Assembly (NCBI GenBank): GCA_019931245.1
Contig: JAINDL010000131.1
Span: 1 to 36,372, forward strand
Origin: Bryobacteraceae bacterium CoA2 C42
GTDB lineage: Bacteria; Acidobacteriota; Terriglobia; Bryobacterales; Bryobacteraceae
Direction: 5' to 3'
Length of the DNA stretch: 36,372 bases
In this document: positions 1-8,636 of the stretch, piece after piece
Layout: each line of letters opens with the position of its first letter
Position numbering within the stretch: position 1 is the first letter of the stretch
The notes under the pieces: generated by a model
Told to the model about the DNA's origin: nothing
What the model saw: the letters and a program-made list of their open reading frames with translations, nothing else
The model's database searches: none
Translations under genes and position numbers: made by a program

Positions 1-1
1 C

Positions 2-1450
2 GCCCCCCTCCGCCAGAAGGTCGCCGCCGCCGTCGAAGCCGCCTGGCGCGTGCTCCACAAAAACACCTCCCTCGACGAGGCCGCCTCCCGCCACGGCCTC
101 GATAGCCAACACCTCGCCAAGTGGGTCGCCTGGGGCAAGACGGCCAAATCCACCCCCTTCGCCAACGCCACCGCCGCCACCATCGCCGCAGTCGCCGCCG
201 CCTACGCCCAACAATACAACGCCAGCGCTACCAAATGGGACAAGGCCCTCGACGACTGGCGCACCCGCCTCGCCAAAGAGATCGCCCAGGACCGTACGCT
301 CCCCGAACGCCCCAAACCCAACGCCGACGAGCATCCCTTCTTCGTCCAGACCACCTTCCACGGCGGCCCCATGGACGTCCCCGAGTCCCCGCGCGTCCGC
401 CTCCTCCGCCAGGAGTGGGAGCAGTGGAAGCAGTCGCTCCCCGAAGAACCGGCCATGGTCAGCGCCGTCGTCGACGGTCCCAGCGTCGACCAGCGCGTCT
501 TCGTCCGCGGCAATCTCTATAACCCCGGCGAGCCCGTCGCCAAAGCCTTCCCCGCCGTCCTCGCCGGCTCCCGCCAGCCCGCCATTAAGCAGGGCAGCGG
601 CCGCCTCGAACTCGCGCAATGGCTCACCAGCCACGACAACCCGCTCACCGCCCGCGTCCTCGTCAATCGCGTCTGGCTCTGGCACTTCGGCGAAGCCCTC
701 GTCCGCACCCCCGCCAACTGGGGCCGCAAAGGCGAACCGCCCACCAACCCCGCCCTGCTCGACTATCTCGCCCGCCAGTTCACCGCCAACGGCTGGTCGC
801 TCAAAGCGCTCCACCGCCTCATCCTCCGCTCAAACGCCTACCGCATGAGCACCCTCGCCTCCCCCGCCGCGCGCGAAGCAGACCCCGGCAATCGTCTCCT
901 CTCCCGCTTCCCCCGCACGCGCCTGTCCATCGAGCAGATTCGCGATAGCTTCCTCGCCCTCGACGGCTCGCTCGACCCCGCCATGGGCGGCTCCCTCCTC
1001 ACCACCGCCGGCGGCAAGCGGCAGAAGGTGGACGCCGACGAAGTCACCCGCCGCACCCTCTACCTGCCCGTCCGCCGCGGCAGCATCCCCCCGCTCCTCG
1101 CCACCTTCGACTTCGGCGACGCCACCACCCCCGGCGAAGCCCGCGCCCGCACCAACGTCGCGCCTCAAGCCCTCTTCATCCGCAACAGCAAGTTCGTCAT
1201 GGACCGCTCCCTCGGCCTCGCCAACCGCCTCCTCAACGACCCCGCCATTCCCACCGATTCCAAGCGCATCGAGCGCGCCTACCTGCTTACCCTCACGCGC
1301 CCGCCGGACTCCACCGAAGTCGACGAAGCGCTCAGCTACATTGCTGAACTCGAAAAGCGCCTCGCCCAATCCGCCACGCCCGAACCCCATCGCACCGCCT
1401 GGCAAAGCTTCTGCCACACCCTGCTGTCGAGCAACGAGTTCTTCTACTGA
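2..1450 (+). CDS. DUF1553-domain protein (C-terminal part of a PSD protein), 5' truncated by window edge
   Basis: The reading frame is open from base 2, so the gene starts upstream of the window. What is visible is the C-terminal half of a DUF1549/DUF1553 protein: a variable, helix-rich linker over about the first 150 residues, then the DUF1553 core. The core shows GSGRLELAQWL, the NPLTARVLVNRVWLWHFG block, TNPALLDYLA, NGWSLKALHRLIL and SIEQIRDSFLALDG, which match the other four PSD proteins in this window. No CxxCH is visible; the haem motifs of this family lie in the missing N-terminal part. The protein is presumably exported. The stop codon is one base before the ATG of the next gene, so this looks like the first visible gene of a three-gene operon. 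Biochemical function of the family is not established. Codon choice is strongly C-ending (GCC, CTC, CGC). Confidence 0.9.
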   Translation, partial: APLRQKVAAAVEAAWRVLHKNTSLDEAASRHGLDSQHLAKWVAWGKTAKSTPFANATAATIAAVAAAYAQQYNASATKWDKALDDWRTRLAKEIAQDRTLPERPKPNADEHPFFVQTTFHGGPMDVPESPRVRLLRQEWEQWKQSLPEEPAMVSAVVDGPSVDQRVFVRGNLYNPGEPVAKAFPAVLAGSRQPAIKQGSGRLELAQWLTSHDNPLTARVLVNRVWLWHFGEALVRTPANWGRKGEPPTNPALLDYLARQFTANGWSLKALHRLILRSNAYRMSTLASPAAREADPGNRLLSRFPRTRLSIEQIRDSFLALDGSLDPAMGGSLLTTAGGKRQKVDADEVTRRTLYLPVRRGSIPPLLATFDFGDATTPGEARARTNVAPQALFIRNSKFVMDRSLGLANRLLNDPAIPTDSKRIERAYLLTLTRPPDSTEVDEALSYIAELEKRLAQSATPEPHRTAWQSFCHTLLSSNEFFY

Positions 1451-1451
1451 A

Positions 1452-2273
1452 ATGCTCCTCGCGCACGCCGGCCGCCACCTCGAACTCGACGGCTCCGTCC
1501 GCCTTTTCGGTGTCGTCGGCGATCCCATCGCGCAGGTCAAATCCCCCGGCGGCATCACGGCGCAGTTCCTCCTCCGCGGCGCCAACGCTCTCCTCGTCCC
1601 GCTCCATGTCCCGCCCGACGGCTTCCCCCAGTTCATGGCAGCCGCCCGCGAAATACGCAATCTCGCAGGGCTCGTCATCACCGTGCCGCACAAAATCGCC
1701 GTCGTGCCGCATCTGGCCTCCCTAACCCCGCGCGCCCGCTTCCTCGGCGCGGCCAACATCATCCGCCGCATCGCGCCGGACGGCGGCTGGCACGGCGACC
1801 TCAGCGATGGCGAAGGCATGCGGCACGCCCTCACCGCCGCCGGCTTCTCCCCGCAGGGCAAGCGCCTCCTCCTCGCCGGAGCGGGCGGCGCCGGGTCCGC
1901 CATCGCCCTCGCCCTGCTCGAAGCGGGCGCGGCAGAACTCGCCGTGCACGATACCAACACCGCACGTCGCGACGCCCTCCTCGCCCGTCTGCGCGAACAC
2001 TCCGGCGCCCGCCTCGCCGTCGGCTCCGCCGACCCCGCCGGCTTCGACCTCGCCGTGAACGCCACCCCCATGGGCATGCGACCGGAAGACCCGCTCCCCC
2101 TCGACGCTGCCCGCCTCGCCCCCGGCGCGTGGGCCGCCGATGTTGTCACCCTGCCGGCGCGTACGCCCTTTCTCGAAGCGGCCGCCGCCCGCGGCTGCGC
2201 CACCGTCCCCGGCACGGCGATGTTTGCCGCCCAGGCCGGCTACGTCGCCGATTTCCTCCTCGCCGCGTCATGA
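1452..2273 (+). CDS. Shikimate/quinate 5-dehydrogenase family protein (AroE-like)
   Basis: A 273-residue NADP-dependent dehydrogenase of the shikimate dehydrogenase family, about normal length. I start it at the ATG at 1452, one base after the previous stop, because the family N-terminus (VRLFGVVGDPIAQVKSP) follows at residues 17-32. Visible motifs are ITVPHK with the catalytic Lys81, Asn102, Asp119 (in GDLSDGEG), the nucleotide-binding loop GAGGAG at 143-148, NATPMG at 203-208 and Gln261. AroE would reduce 3-dehydroshikimate to shikimate in the cytoplasm. Two substrate-site positions depart from classical AroE: the first Ser of the usual HSxSP motif is Val29, and the usual NTD before the catalytic Asp reads LSD. 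This suggests one of the AroE-like paralogue groups that act on quinate or related compounds. The stop overlaps the next ATG by four bases (ATGA), so translation is probably coupled. Confidence 0.87.
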   Translation: MLLAHAGRHLELDGSVRLFGVVGDPIAQVKSPGGITAQFLLRGANALLVPLHVPPDGFPQFMAAAREIRNLAGLVITVPHKIAVVPHLASLTPRARFLGAANIIRRIAPDGGWHGDLSDGEGMRHALTAAGFSPQGKRLLLAGAGGAGSAIALALLEAGAAELAVHDTNTARRDALLARLREHSGARLAVGSADPAGFDLAVNATPMGMRPEDPLPLDAARLAPGAWAADVVTLPARTPFLEAAAARGCATVPGTAMFAAQAGYVADFLLAAS

Positions 2274-4579
2274 AACGGCGCCAACTGCTCCCCCTCGCTC
2301 TCCTCGCCGCCGCCCTCGCCACCGCCCTCTACACCGCTGCCCAAGCCCCGGCCACACCCGCTGCCTACGCCCCGGCCGCGGCCTGCGCCGCCTGCCATCC
2401 CTCCCACGCGCAAACCTACCAGCACACCGGCATGGCGCGCTCGTTCTCCACCCCCACCGTCGAAAACACCCTCGCCAACTGGACCAAACCTTACTACCAC
2501 GCCCCCTCCCAAAGCTACTTCACCATGCTCCAGCGCGGCGGCAAGTTCTTCCAGCGCCGCTACCAGCTCGGCCCCGACGGCCGCCCCACCAACGAGATCG
2601 AAAAGCAGGTCGACTTCGTCCTCGGCTCCGGCCATCACGCCCGCGCCTACCTCCACCGTACGCCCCGCAACACCCTCATCCAACTCCCCCTCGGCTGGTA
2701 CGCCGACCAGGGCGGCCACTGGGCCATGAATCCCGGCTACGACCGACCCGACCACGAAGGCTTCCGCCGCCCGGTCGCCTACGACTGCATGTACTGCCAC
2801 AACGGCTACCCGCGCATTCCTCCCGGCCACGAACAGCCCTTCGCCGAACCCGTCTACCTCGATCCCCTCCCCAACGGCATCGACTGTCAGCGCTGCCACG
2901 GCCCCGGTCTCCGCCACGTCGAACTCGCCCGCGCCGGCGCCGCCTCCGCCGCCGTGCGCGAGGCCATCGTCAACCCCGCCCGCCTCTCCCCCGAGCGCCG
3001 CGAAGAGGTCTGCCTGCAGTGCCATCTCGAAACCACCAGCTTCCCCCTGCCCAACTCCCTCGCCCGCTACGATCGCGGCCCCTTCGACTTCCAACCCGGC
3101 CAGCCCCTCTCCAACCAGTGGCTCTTCTTCGATCACGCCCCCGCCGCTCAGCGCCAAGACAAGTTCGAACTCGTCAACGCCGGCTATCGCATCCGCCAAT
3201 CCCGCTGCTTCCTCGAAAGCGCACAGGCCGCGCAGGCCCGGCACCAAGGGGCGAGGAACTCGCCCAACCTGCCGGGCCCAAGCGAGTCCGTTGTGCGCGT
3301 GTTAGCTGAAAGCAACGGCGCCCTCGGCTGCACCTCCTGCCACAATCCGCATCGCATCCCCCGCGGCCAGCCCGCCGTCGCCGAATACGACGCCGCCTGC
3401 CGCCAGTGCCATGCCGAATCCTTCGCCCGCACCGTCGCCGCCGGCCGCCACCCCGCGTCCTCCCACTGCGCCAGCTGCCACATGCCCAAACGGCGCACCG
3501 AAGACGTCGTCCACGCCATCGTGACCGACCATCGCATCCAGCGCCACCCACCCGCCGGCAATCTCCTCGCCCCGCGCGCCGAACACCACGAAACCGGCAG
3601 CCGCGCCTATCGCGGCGAGGTCGTGCTCTACTATCCACCCGATCTGCCCGCCTCGCCCACCCGCGAACTCTACACCGCCCTCGCGCAAGTCATCGACGGC
3701 AGCAACCGCGCCGCCGGCATCCCCCGCCTCACCAAAGCGCTCGCCACCTTCCCCTTCGCCCGGCCCGAGTTCTCCTTCCAACTCGGCGAAGCCCACCTCC
3801 ACGCCGGCCAGCCCGCCAACGCGCTCGCCGCCTATCAGGAAGCCATCCGCCGCAACCCGCGCCTCGTCGTCGCGCACGAAGGCCTCGGCGTCGCCCTGCG
3901 CCGCGCCGGCCGCCCCGCCGATGCCGTCGCCGCGCTCCGCCGCGCCACCGCAATCGCCCCGCAGCGCGCCTCCGCCTGGCACGAACTCGGCCTCGCCCTC
4001 CACGCCACGGGCGATGCGGCCGCCGCCATCCAGGCCATCGAAAAAGCCATCGCCCTCAACCCCGACCAACCCGGCCCGCACACCAACCTCGGCATCGTTC
4101 TCCTCGCCGCCGGCCGCCAGCCCCGCGCCGAAGCCGCCTTCCGCGAAGCCATCCGCCTCCAGCCGGACCACGCCGACGCCCACGGCAACCTCGCCAGCCT
4201 CCTCGCCGGCGCCGGACAGTTTCCCGCCGCCCGCCCCCACTTTGAAGCCGCGCTCCGCCGCGAGCCCCGCAACCCCACGCTCCACTACAACTACGCCATC
4301 GCCCTCGGCCAGGCCCGCCAGTTCGACGCCGCCCAGCAGCAACTCCGCGCCGCCCTCGCCGCCGACCCCAATCTCGCCGACGCCCACGAACTCCTCGCCA
4401 ACCTCCTCCTCGCCCGCCAGCAACCCGCCGCTGCCCTGCCCCACTGCCAAGCCTGGCTTCGCCTCCGCCCCGCCTCGCCCGGCGCCCTCCGCTGCCTGGA
4501 CTCCGCCCGCGGCCTTCTCCGTCTCAACCCAAAAGCACCAGGGCCGGCCGAAGACTCTCGCCCCCGGCCGGCCCTGTAG
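2270..4579 (+). CDS. Exported seven-haem cytochrome c with C-terminal TPR repeats
   Basis: A 769-residue protein starting at the ATG that overlaps the preceding stop (ATGA); an upstream in-frame extension lacks a signal peptide, so this start is preferred. Residues 1-26 form a signal peptide. Seven CxxCH haem-binding motifs follow at residues 39, 173, 206, 248, 354, 377 and 400. From about 530 to 745 there are roughly six to seven TPR units (for example AIQAIEKAIALNPDQ and AEAAFREAIRLQPDH). Multihaem proteins of this cytochrome c554-like type carry electrons in the periplasm, and the TPR part suggests docking to partners; the specific role is unknown. Residues 318-348 look like an insertion with foreign codon use (see the repeat entry), placed just before the fifth haem motif. 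The last codons lie in a hairpin and in a duplicated segment. Confidence 0.88.
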   Translation: MKRRQLLPLALLAAALATALYTAAQAPATPAAYAPAAACAACHPSHAQTYQHTGMARSFSTPTVENTLANWTKPYYHAPSQSYFTMLQRGGKFFQRRYQLGPDGRPTNEIEKQVDFVLGSGHHARAYLHRTPRNTLIQLPLGWYADQGGHWAMNPGYDRPDHEGFRRPVAYDCMYCHNGYPRIPPGHEQPFAEPVYLDPLPNGIDCQRCHGPGLRHVELARAGAASAAVREAIVNPARLSPERREEVCLQCHLETTSFPLPNSLARYDRGPFDFQPGQPLSNQWLFFDHAPAAQRQDKFELVNAGYRIRQSRCFLESAQAAQARHQGARNSPNLPGPSESVVRVLAESNGALGCTSCHNPHRIPRGQPAVAEYDAACRQCHAESFARTVAAGRHPASSHCASCHMPKRRTEDVVHAIVTDHRIQRHPPAGNLLAPRAEHHETGSRAYRGEVVLYYPPDLPASPTRELYTALAQVIDGSNRAAGIPRLTKALATFPFARPEFSFQLGEAHLHAGQPANALAAYQEAIRRNPRLVVAHEGLGVALRRAGRPADAVAALRRATAIAPQRASAWHELGLALHATGDAAAAIQAIEKAIALNPDQPGPHTNLGIVLLAAGRQPRAEAAFREAIRLQPDHADAHGNLASLLAGAGQFPAARPHFEAALRREPRNPTLHYNYAIALGQARQFDAAQQQLRAALAADPNLADAHELLANLLLARQQPAAALPHCQAWLRLRPASPGALRCLDSARGLLRLNPKAPGPAEDSRPRPAL
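3221..3313 (+). repeat. 93-base in-frame palindromic insertion inside the multihaem cytochrome gene
   Basis: Codons 318-348 of the cytochrome are bracketed by the direct repeat GAAAGC (3215-3220 and 3308-3313). Between them lie three nested perfect inverted repeats: GCGCACA/TGTGCGC (3219-3225 and 3292-3298), GGCCCGGCA/TGCCGGGCC (3235-3243 and 3270-3278), and GGGCGAG/CTCGCCC around a GAA loop (3249-3255 and 3259-3265). The stretch uses codons rare in the rest of the gene (TTA, GTT, GCT, AGG, CCA, GGG). Removing 93 bases leaves an intact frame reading FLESNGALGCTSCH. This resembles a small mobile palindromic element that tolerates in-frame insertion, in the manner of Rickettsia palindromic elements. 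I found no second copy by eye in this window. Confidence 0.6.
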
Positions 4580-4606
4580 GTTCAACCAACGCCGATCGCT
4601 AGAACG
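4500..4606. repeat. Duplicated convergent gene-end segment, copy A
   Basis: This copy holds the last coding bases and the stop of the cytochrome gene, the short spacer, and a stretch that on the minus strand reads RFPF-stop, like the end of an Oar-type receptor. Bases 4551-4606 are identical to 4708-4763, offset 157 bases. Upstream similarity continues imperfectly to about 4443. Confidence 0.85.
4541..4574. terminator. Perfect 9-bp hairpin at the end of the cytochrome gene
   Basis: GGGCCGGCC at 4541-4549 pairs with GGCCGGCCC at 4566-4574 around a 16-base loop. It overlaps the final codons and stop of the cytochrome gene and lies between convergent genes. There is no T-tract on either strand, so termination is only a guess. 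In copy B the left arm reads GGACCAGCC, giving two mismatches. Confidence 0.35.
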
Positions 4607-4656
4607 GAAAGCGCCCGCCAGCAGCCCCCACCGCCCAACTGCCAAGCCTGGCCTCG

Positions 4657-4763
4657 ACTCCGCCCGCGCCCTCCTCCCGCTCAACCCCAAAACACCAGGA
4701 CCAGCCAAAGACTCTCGCCCCCGGCCGGCCCTGTAGGTTCAACCAACGCCGATCGCTAGAACG
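4657..4763. repeat. Duplicated convergent gene-end segment, copy B
   Basis: Second copy of the segment at 4500-4606. On the plus strand it still encodes a relic of the cytochrome C-terminus (LDSARALLPLNPK and then DSRPRPAL-stop, with the stop at 4734-4736). On the minus strand it contains the true end of the Oar-like receptor (GRFTF-stop at 4756). Similarity extends upstream to about 4638, with some 38 bases missing relative to copy A. Confidence 0.85.
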
Positions 4764-7700
4764 TGAAGCGGCCGGTAAACTGCACCTGCCGCGGCGTCCA
4801 GTACGAACTCTGCCGCAACTGCACCCCGTCCGAAGCGTTCGGATTCACGAGACCCTGGATATTAAACGCATTGAAGGCGTCCACGCTGATCCGCAGCCGG
4901 AACCGCTCCTTCATCGCAAACTCCTTGTACAGCGACATGTCGGCCTGGAAGTTCTTCGGCCCCTGCAGCACCATCGCGTTGTAAGGCCGCGCCCCCGCCG
5001 GCCCCGGCGAAAACGGCGTCGTCACCTGCTGCCCGTTGGCCAGCGTCATCACCACGTTGTTCGTACCAAACTGCGTCTGCCCAGGCGTATTGTTGATCGG
5101 GGCCAGGTAAGGAACATAGTCGCTCGGCACACCCTGCACCCCGCGGCTGGCGGCGTTAATCACGGTCGGCGGCAGATAGCCGTTGAACCAAAGGTTACCC
5201 GGCCGGCAGACGCCGCTCCGGCAATCCGTCACCGGCACCGCATCTTTGTACAGCTTGATCGGGCTCGTCGCCCCATAGTTGCTGTTGCCCACCTGGAACG
5301 CCTGCGACCGCATCGTCCCGACAAAGGCCACCTGATAGCCGCCCACCAGGGCGTCCACGAACTTATTGGCGTTCTTCAAAAGCCGCCGGCCTTTGCCAAA
5401 CGGCACGTCCACCAGCCCATTAAAGGTCACGCGGTGCAGCGGAATATCCGTATCCGCCCGGTAGTTCTGCCACCGGTTAAACGCCCGGCTCGGCTGGAAC
5501 TGCGTCCCCACGTCCATACCCTGCGGAATCGAACCCGGCGCGAAGATCTCCGCCGGGTACAACACGTTATCCCGGAAGGTGTTGCCACCCACCCGGAACG
5601 CCCGCGAGTACACATAGAAAATCTGGTAGCCAATCCCACGCCGGTACGGCCGCTGATAGTTAAACTGCAGCGCGCTGTCGTTCGAGAAGCCGTACTTGGT
5701 CGACTGCGTAATCCCGCCCCACGTCCGGTTATCGTACGGCCGCGTCGCCACACCCGCCAGCGGTCCGGTCGGCACCGTCGTCCCCGTCTTCGCCTGCCAT
5801 ACGTAGGTCGAAGGCGCATCGTTGATCTGATAGTTCTGGTCCAGGTTCGTGCCGTGCGTGTAAACGTAGGACGCCCGGAACACCGATCCGTCCTTCAGCG
5901 GCTGCTCAATCGTGAAGTTCGCCTCCCGCACCCGCGCCGGCGGATAGTCCGCGCTCATCACGGTTCCCGGCCCGATGCCCGGCAGCAGCGCCGTCGTCGA
6001 ATCCGTGTCCACCACGTTGGTCGAGTTCAACCCCGTAATCACCCGCAGCGGATTCCGCAGCAGCGAGTTCGGCAACCCGTCCGGCGACTGTGCCGCCGAC
6101 GTGAAGCTCTACGAGTACCCCGCCGTGAACGGATAGCTCGCCGTCAGGTACCGAATCGAGTTCCGCACCGGCACCGGATAGATATATTCGCCGTACCCGC
6201 CGCGGATCACCGTCCCGTTGCGGCCAAACGAAGGCGTGTACGCAAAACCCAGCCGCGGCAGTAAGTTCAGGTTGCTGCTCGCGTAACCGCGCAGCGGCAT
6301 GCCGCCCTCGGCGAGCGTCTCAAACTTCACCCCCAGGTTGCGCAGATTCGTCAGCAGTGGAGTGGTCGTCAGGCCATTCTTGATGTAGTAGTCGAGCGGC
6401 TGCGGCGTCGCCAGCGCCTTGTTCTTGATGTCGAAAGTCACCATGTACTCGTTGGCCGCGTGTGGCGCCGGACGCGCCTCCCACCGCAAGCCAAAGTTTA
6501 GCGTCAACCGCGACGACACCCGCCAGTTGTCCTGAACATAGGAGTCGTACTCCATCAACGAACAGATGTTAAACGGCGCATTCCGCCGCTGGCTGTAACT
6601 CGACGCCGCCCCCAGGAAGAAGTCCGCGTTCTGGTTGCCCGTGTTTGGCCGCACGCCGAAGTTGATCCCCGTCGTCGGGTCATAAATGCCGGTCGCCTGG
6701 TTGGTGTAGGCAATCTGGTCGGGACTCCGGTCCGACAGGTAGGCAAACCGCTCGTGCCGGATACGCAACCCGAAGGCAAACTGGTGCTTGCCCCAGATCT
6801 TGTTCATGTTCTCGTCAAGCGTCGACACGCGCTGGCTCATGCCGTAGAACCACTGCGAACCGCCGTAGGGCATGAACAGGTTCGAACCGATATCCGGAAA
6901 GCCCACGTTGCCCAGGTTGTTCGGCAACCCGAACTGCTTTTCAAAGTTCGCCATCGCCCGGTCCGGCCCCTGCACGTACATCCGCTGCCACTGCATGCTC
7001 AGAATCGTCTCGGAGAACAAGGTCGGCGAGAACGTCTTCGAGTAGCCAAGCGCCCCGCTGATCGTCTGCACGGGAATCGCCTGGTAGCCGGTCGAGCCTT
7101 CCTTCAGTTCCGAGGTCTCAAGGTTAGCCGGCGAGGCCGACGGATAGTTCCGCAGCGCCTGCTGCTGCTGCCGGATATCGGTAAGGCGGAAATAGACCCG
7201 GTTCTTTTCGTTGAAGACATGGTCGAGGCGAACCGTGTAGTTCGGTACCGTCTGCGTGGTCGGATTCTGCCCGGTGAGATTGAAATTGATCATCGGGTTG
7301 TCGGCCGAAGTCGGCAGCGGCGTCGCCGCCAGCAATGTTTTGGCCAGCGGGCTGATCCGGTTCAGCGGAATCTGGTTGTTCGAAAACGGCAGCCGCGAAT
7401 ACTGCATCGCCGCGCCCTGCGTGGTGTTCGGATCATAAAGCTGCTGCAGAATGCCCTGATTGTTAATCAAGCCGCTGAAGTCGCCGTTGCGCATCGCCAC
7501 CGTCGGCACGTACATCAACTGCTGGCTCGCGCGCCGCAGCGAAAACCGCTCGTAAGCAAAGAAGAAGAAAGACCGGTTCCGCCCGTCGTACACCTTCGGG
7601 ATGTTGATCGGACCGCCCACCGAACCGCCAAACTCGTTCCGGATCAGCTTCGGCGCCACCAGATTCGACGGATCCTGCCGCGCCTTGGCGATGCCGAAGT

Positions 7701-8457
7701 AGTTGTTCCGCGCCGTCTCGAACACCGAGCCGTGGATCTGATTCGTCCCCGACTTCGTCGTCAGGATCACCGTCGCCGGCGTCGAAAACTGCGCGCTCGA
7801 ATTCATCGTCTCAAAGCGCACCTCCTGCACCGAATCCGGGTCCGGCAAAATCGCCTGCGCCGTATTCGACGGGCTGCCGAAGTTGCGGTTGGTCATGGGG
7901 GCGCCGTCCTGCGAATACTCCATCGCCTCGCCCATCAAACCGTTCGCCCGCGTGCCGCCGCCTTCGAGACCCGGCACCGTGTTCTGCGCCAGACCCAACA
8001 CGTTGCGCCCGTTCTGCGGCAGTTGCGCAAGGCGCGCCGCGTCGAGTTGCGTGTTCACCGTGCCGCTATCGTAAGTGGCCAATTGGATAGTTTCCGCGTT
8101 GACGGTCACCTTTTCAGACACTTCGCCAACCGTAAGCTGCCGGTTAAAGACCAGCACCTGACCGTTCTGCAGAGTCAGGGCGCTTTCCAGCTTCTTCATA
8201 CCCGGTGCGGATATCGTGAGCCGGTAGGACCCCGCCAGCAAACCCTTCAACGCGAAGAAGCCGCCGTCATTGGTAGCAGTATCGACCGATACGCCGGTCG
8301 CCGTATTCAGCGCCTGTACGGTGGCGCCGGGTATCGAAGCCGATGTCGCGTCCTGTATCGTTCCCTGAATCGTGCCGGCGCCACTTTGCGCCCACATAGG
8401 CCAAGGCGCGCACAGCGCCAAGGCTAAAACCACGTTTAACTTCCAATGCTCGGTCAT
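4756..8457 (-). pseudogene. Oar-like TonB-type outer-membrane receptor, interrupted by an in-frame amber codon
   Basis: A single reading frame of 1233 codons starts at 8457 behind a good Shine-Dalgarno (GAGGAAG, 8462-8468). It encodes a signal peptide (residues 1-23, ending MWAQ), a carboxypeptidase-regulatory-like domain (about 28-108), a plug-like region with the conserved QDGAPMTN and TKSGTNQIHG blocks, and a long beta-barrel ending in Phe (GRFTF), as is usual for outer-membrane proteins. Codon 783 is TAG (6109-6111), in the barrel sequence TAGYS-stop-SFTSAAQSPDGLP. The frame does not shift, so the pieces are 8457-6109 (782 residues) and an in-frame continuation to 4756. A one-base change from CAG (Gln) would explain it. 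The protein is either lost or truncated within the barrel, or there is a sequencing error. The substrate is unknown. Confidence 0.88.
6109..6111 (-). other. Internal amber codon of the Oar-like receptor
   Basis: TAG read on the minus strand, with uninterrupted family-like sequence in the same frame on both sides. TAG is also the normal terminator of this gene and of several neighbours, which argues against genome-wide recoding. Confidence 0.85.
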
Positions 8458-8584
8458 CGGTCTTCCTCAAGCTGCAAAGATCATCCATCCCGGCCTGAAC
8501 CCACCAGCACACAGAGTCGTCGTAGGACCGCCTCCGTTACCATGGCTCCGCCAGGGAGCGGGATGTTCGCGCTGGTATACTTGA

Positions 8585-8624
8585 CCGAAAGACCTCGCGG
8601 CAACCGGTGCCGGCCGCCGCGAGG
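8585..8624 (-). terminator. Hairpin downstream of the small secreted-protein gene
   Basis: CCTCGCGGC (8593-8601) and GCCGCGAGG (8616-8624) form a perfect 9-bp stem, with further CCGG pairing possible inside. Read on the minus strand it begins 12 bases after the stop of the small gene and is followed by TCTTTC, a weak U-tract. It would separate that gene from the Oar-like receptor downstream. Confidence 0.55.
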
Positions 8625-8636
8625 CGAGCTCGGCGC

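Noticed and set aside
830-2215. A 461-codon open frame on the minus strand
   Set aside because: It overlaps the PSD and AroE-like genes, both clearly supported by family motifs, and is low in complexity.
3302-4708. A 468-codon open frame on the minus strand
   Set aside because: It is Gly/Ala/Val/Glu-rich and antisense to the TPR region; repeats in it only mirror the TPR units.
4580-4755. A further small gene encoding the repeated DSRPRPAL C-terminus
   Set aside because: The frame is a relic of the duplicated 3' end of the cytochrome gene, with no start or ribosome-binding site of its own.
6754-8427. A 557-codon open frame on the plus strand
   Set aside because: It is antisense to the Oar-like receptor with a typical Arg/His-rich shadow composition and no recognisable motif.
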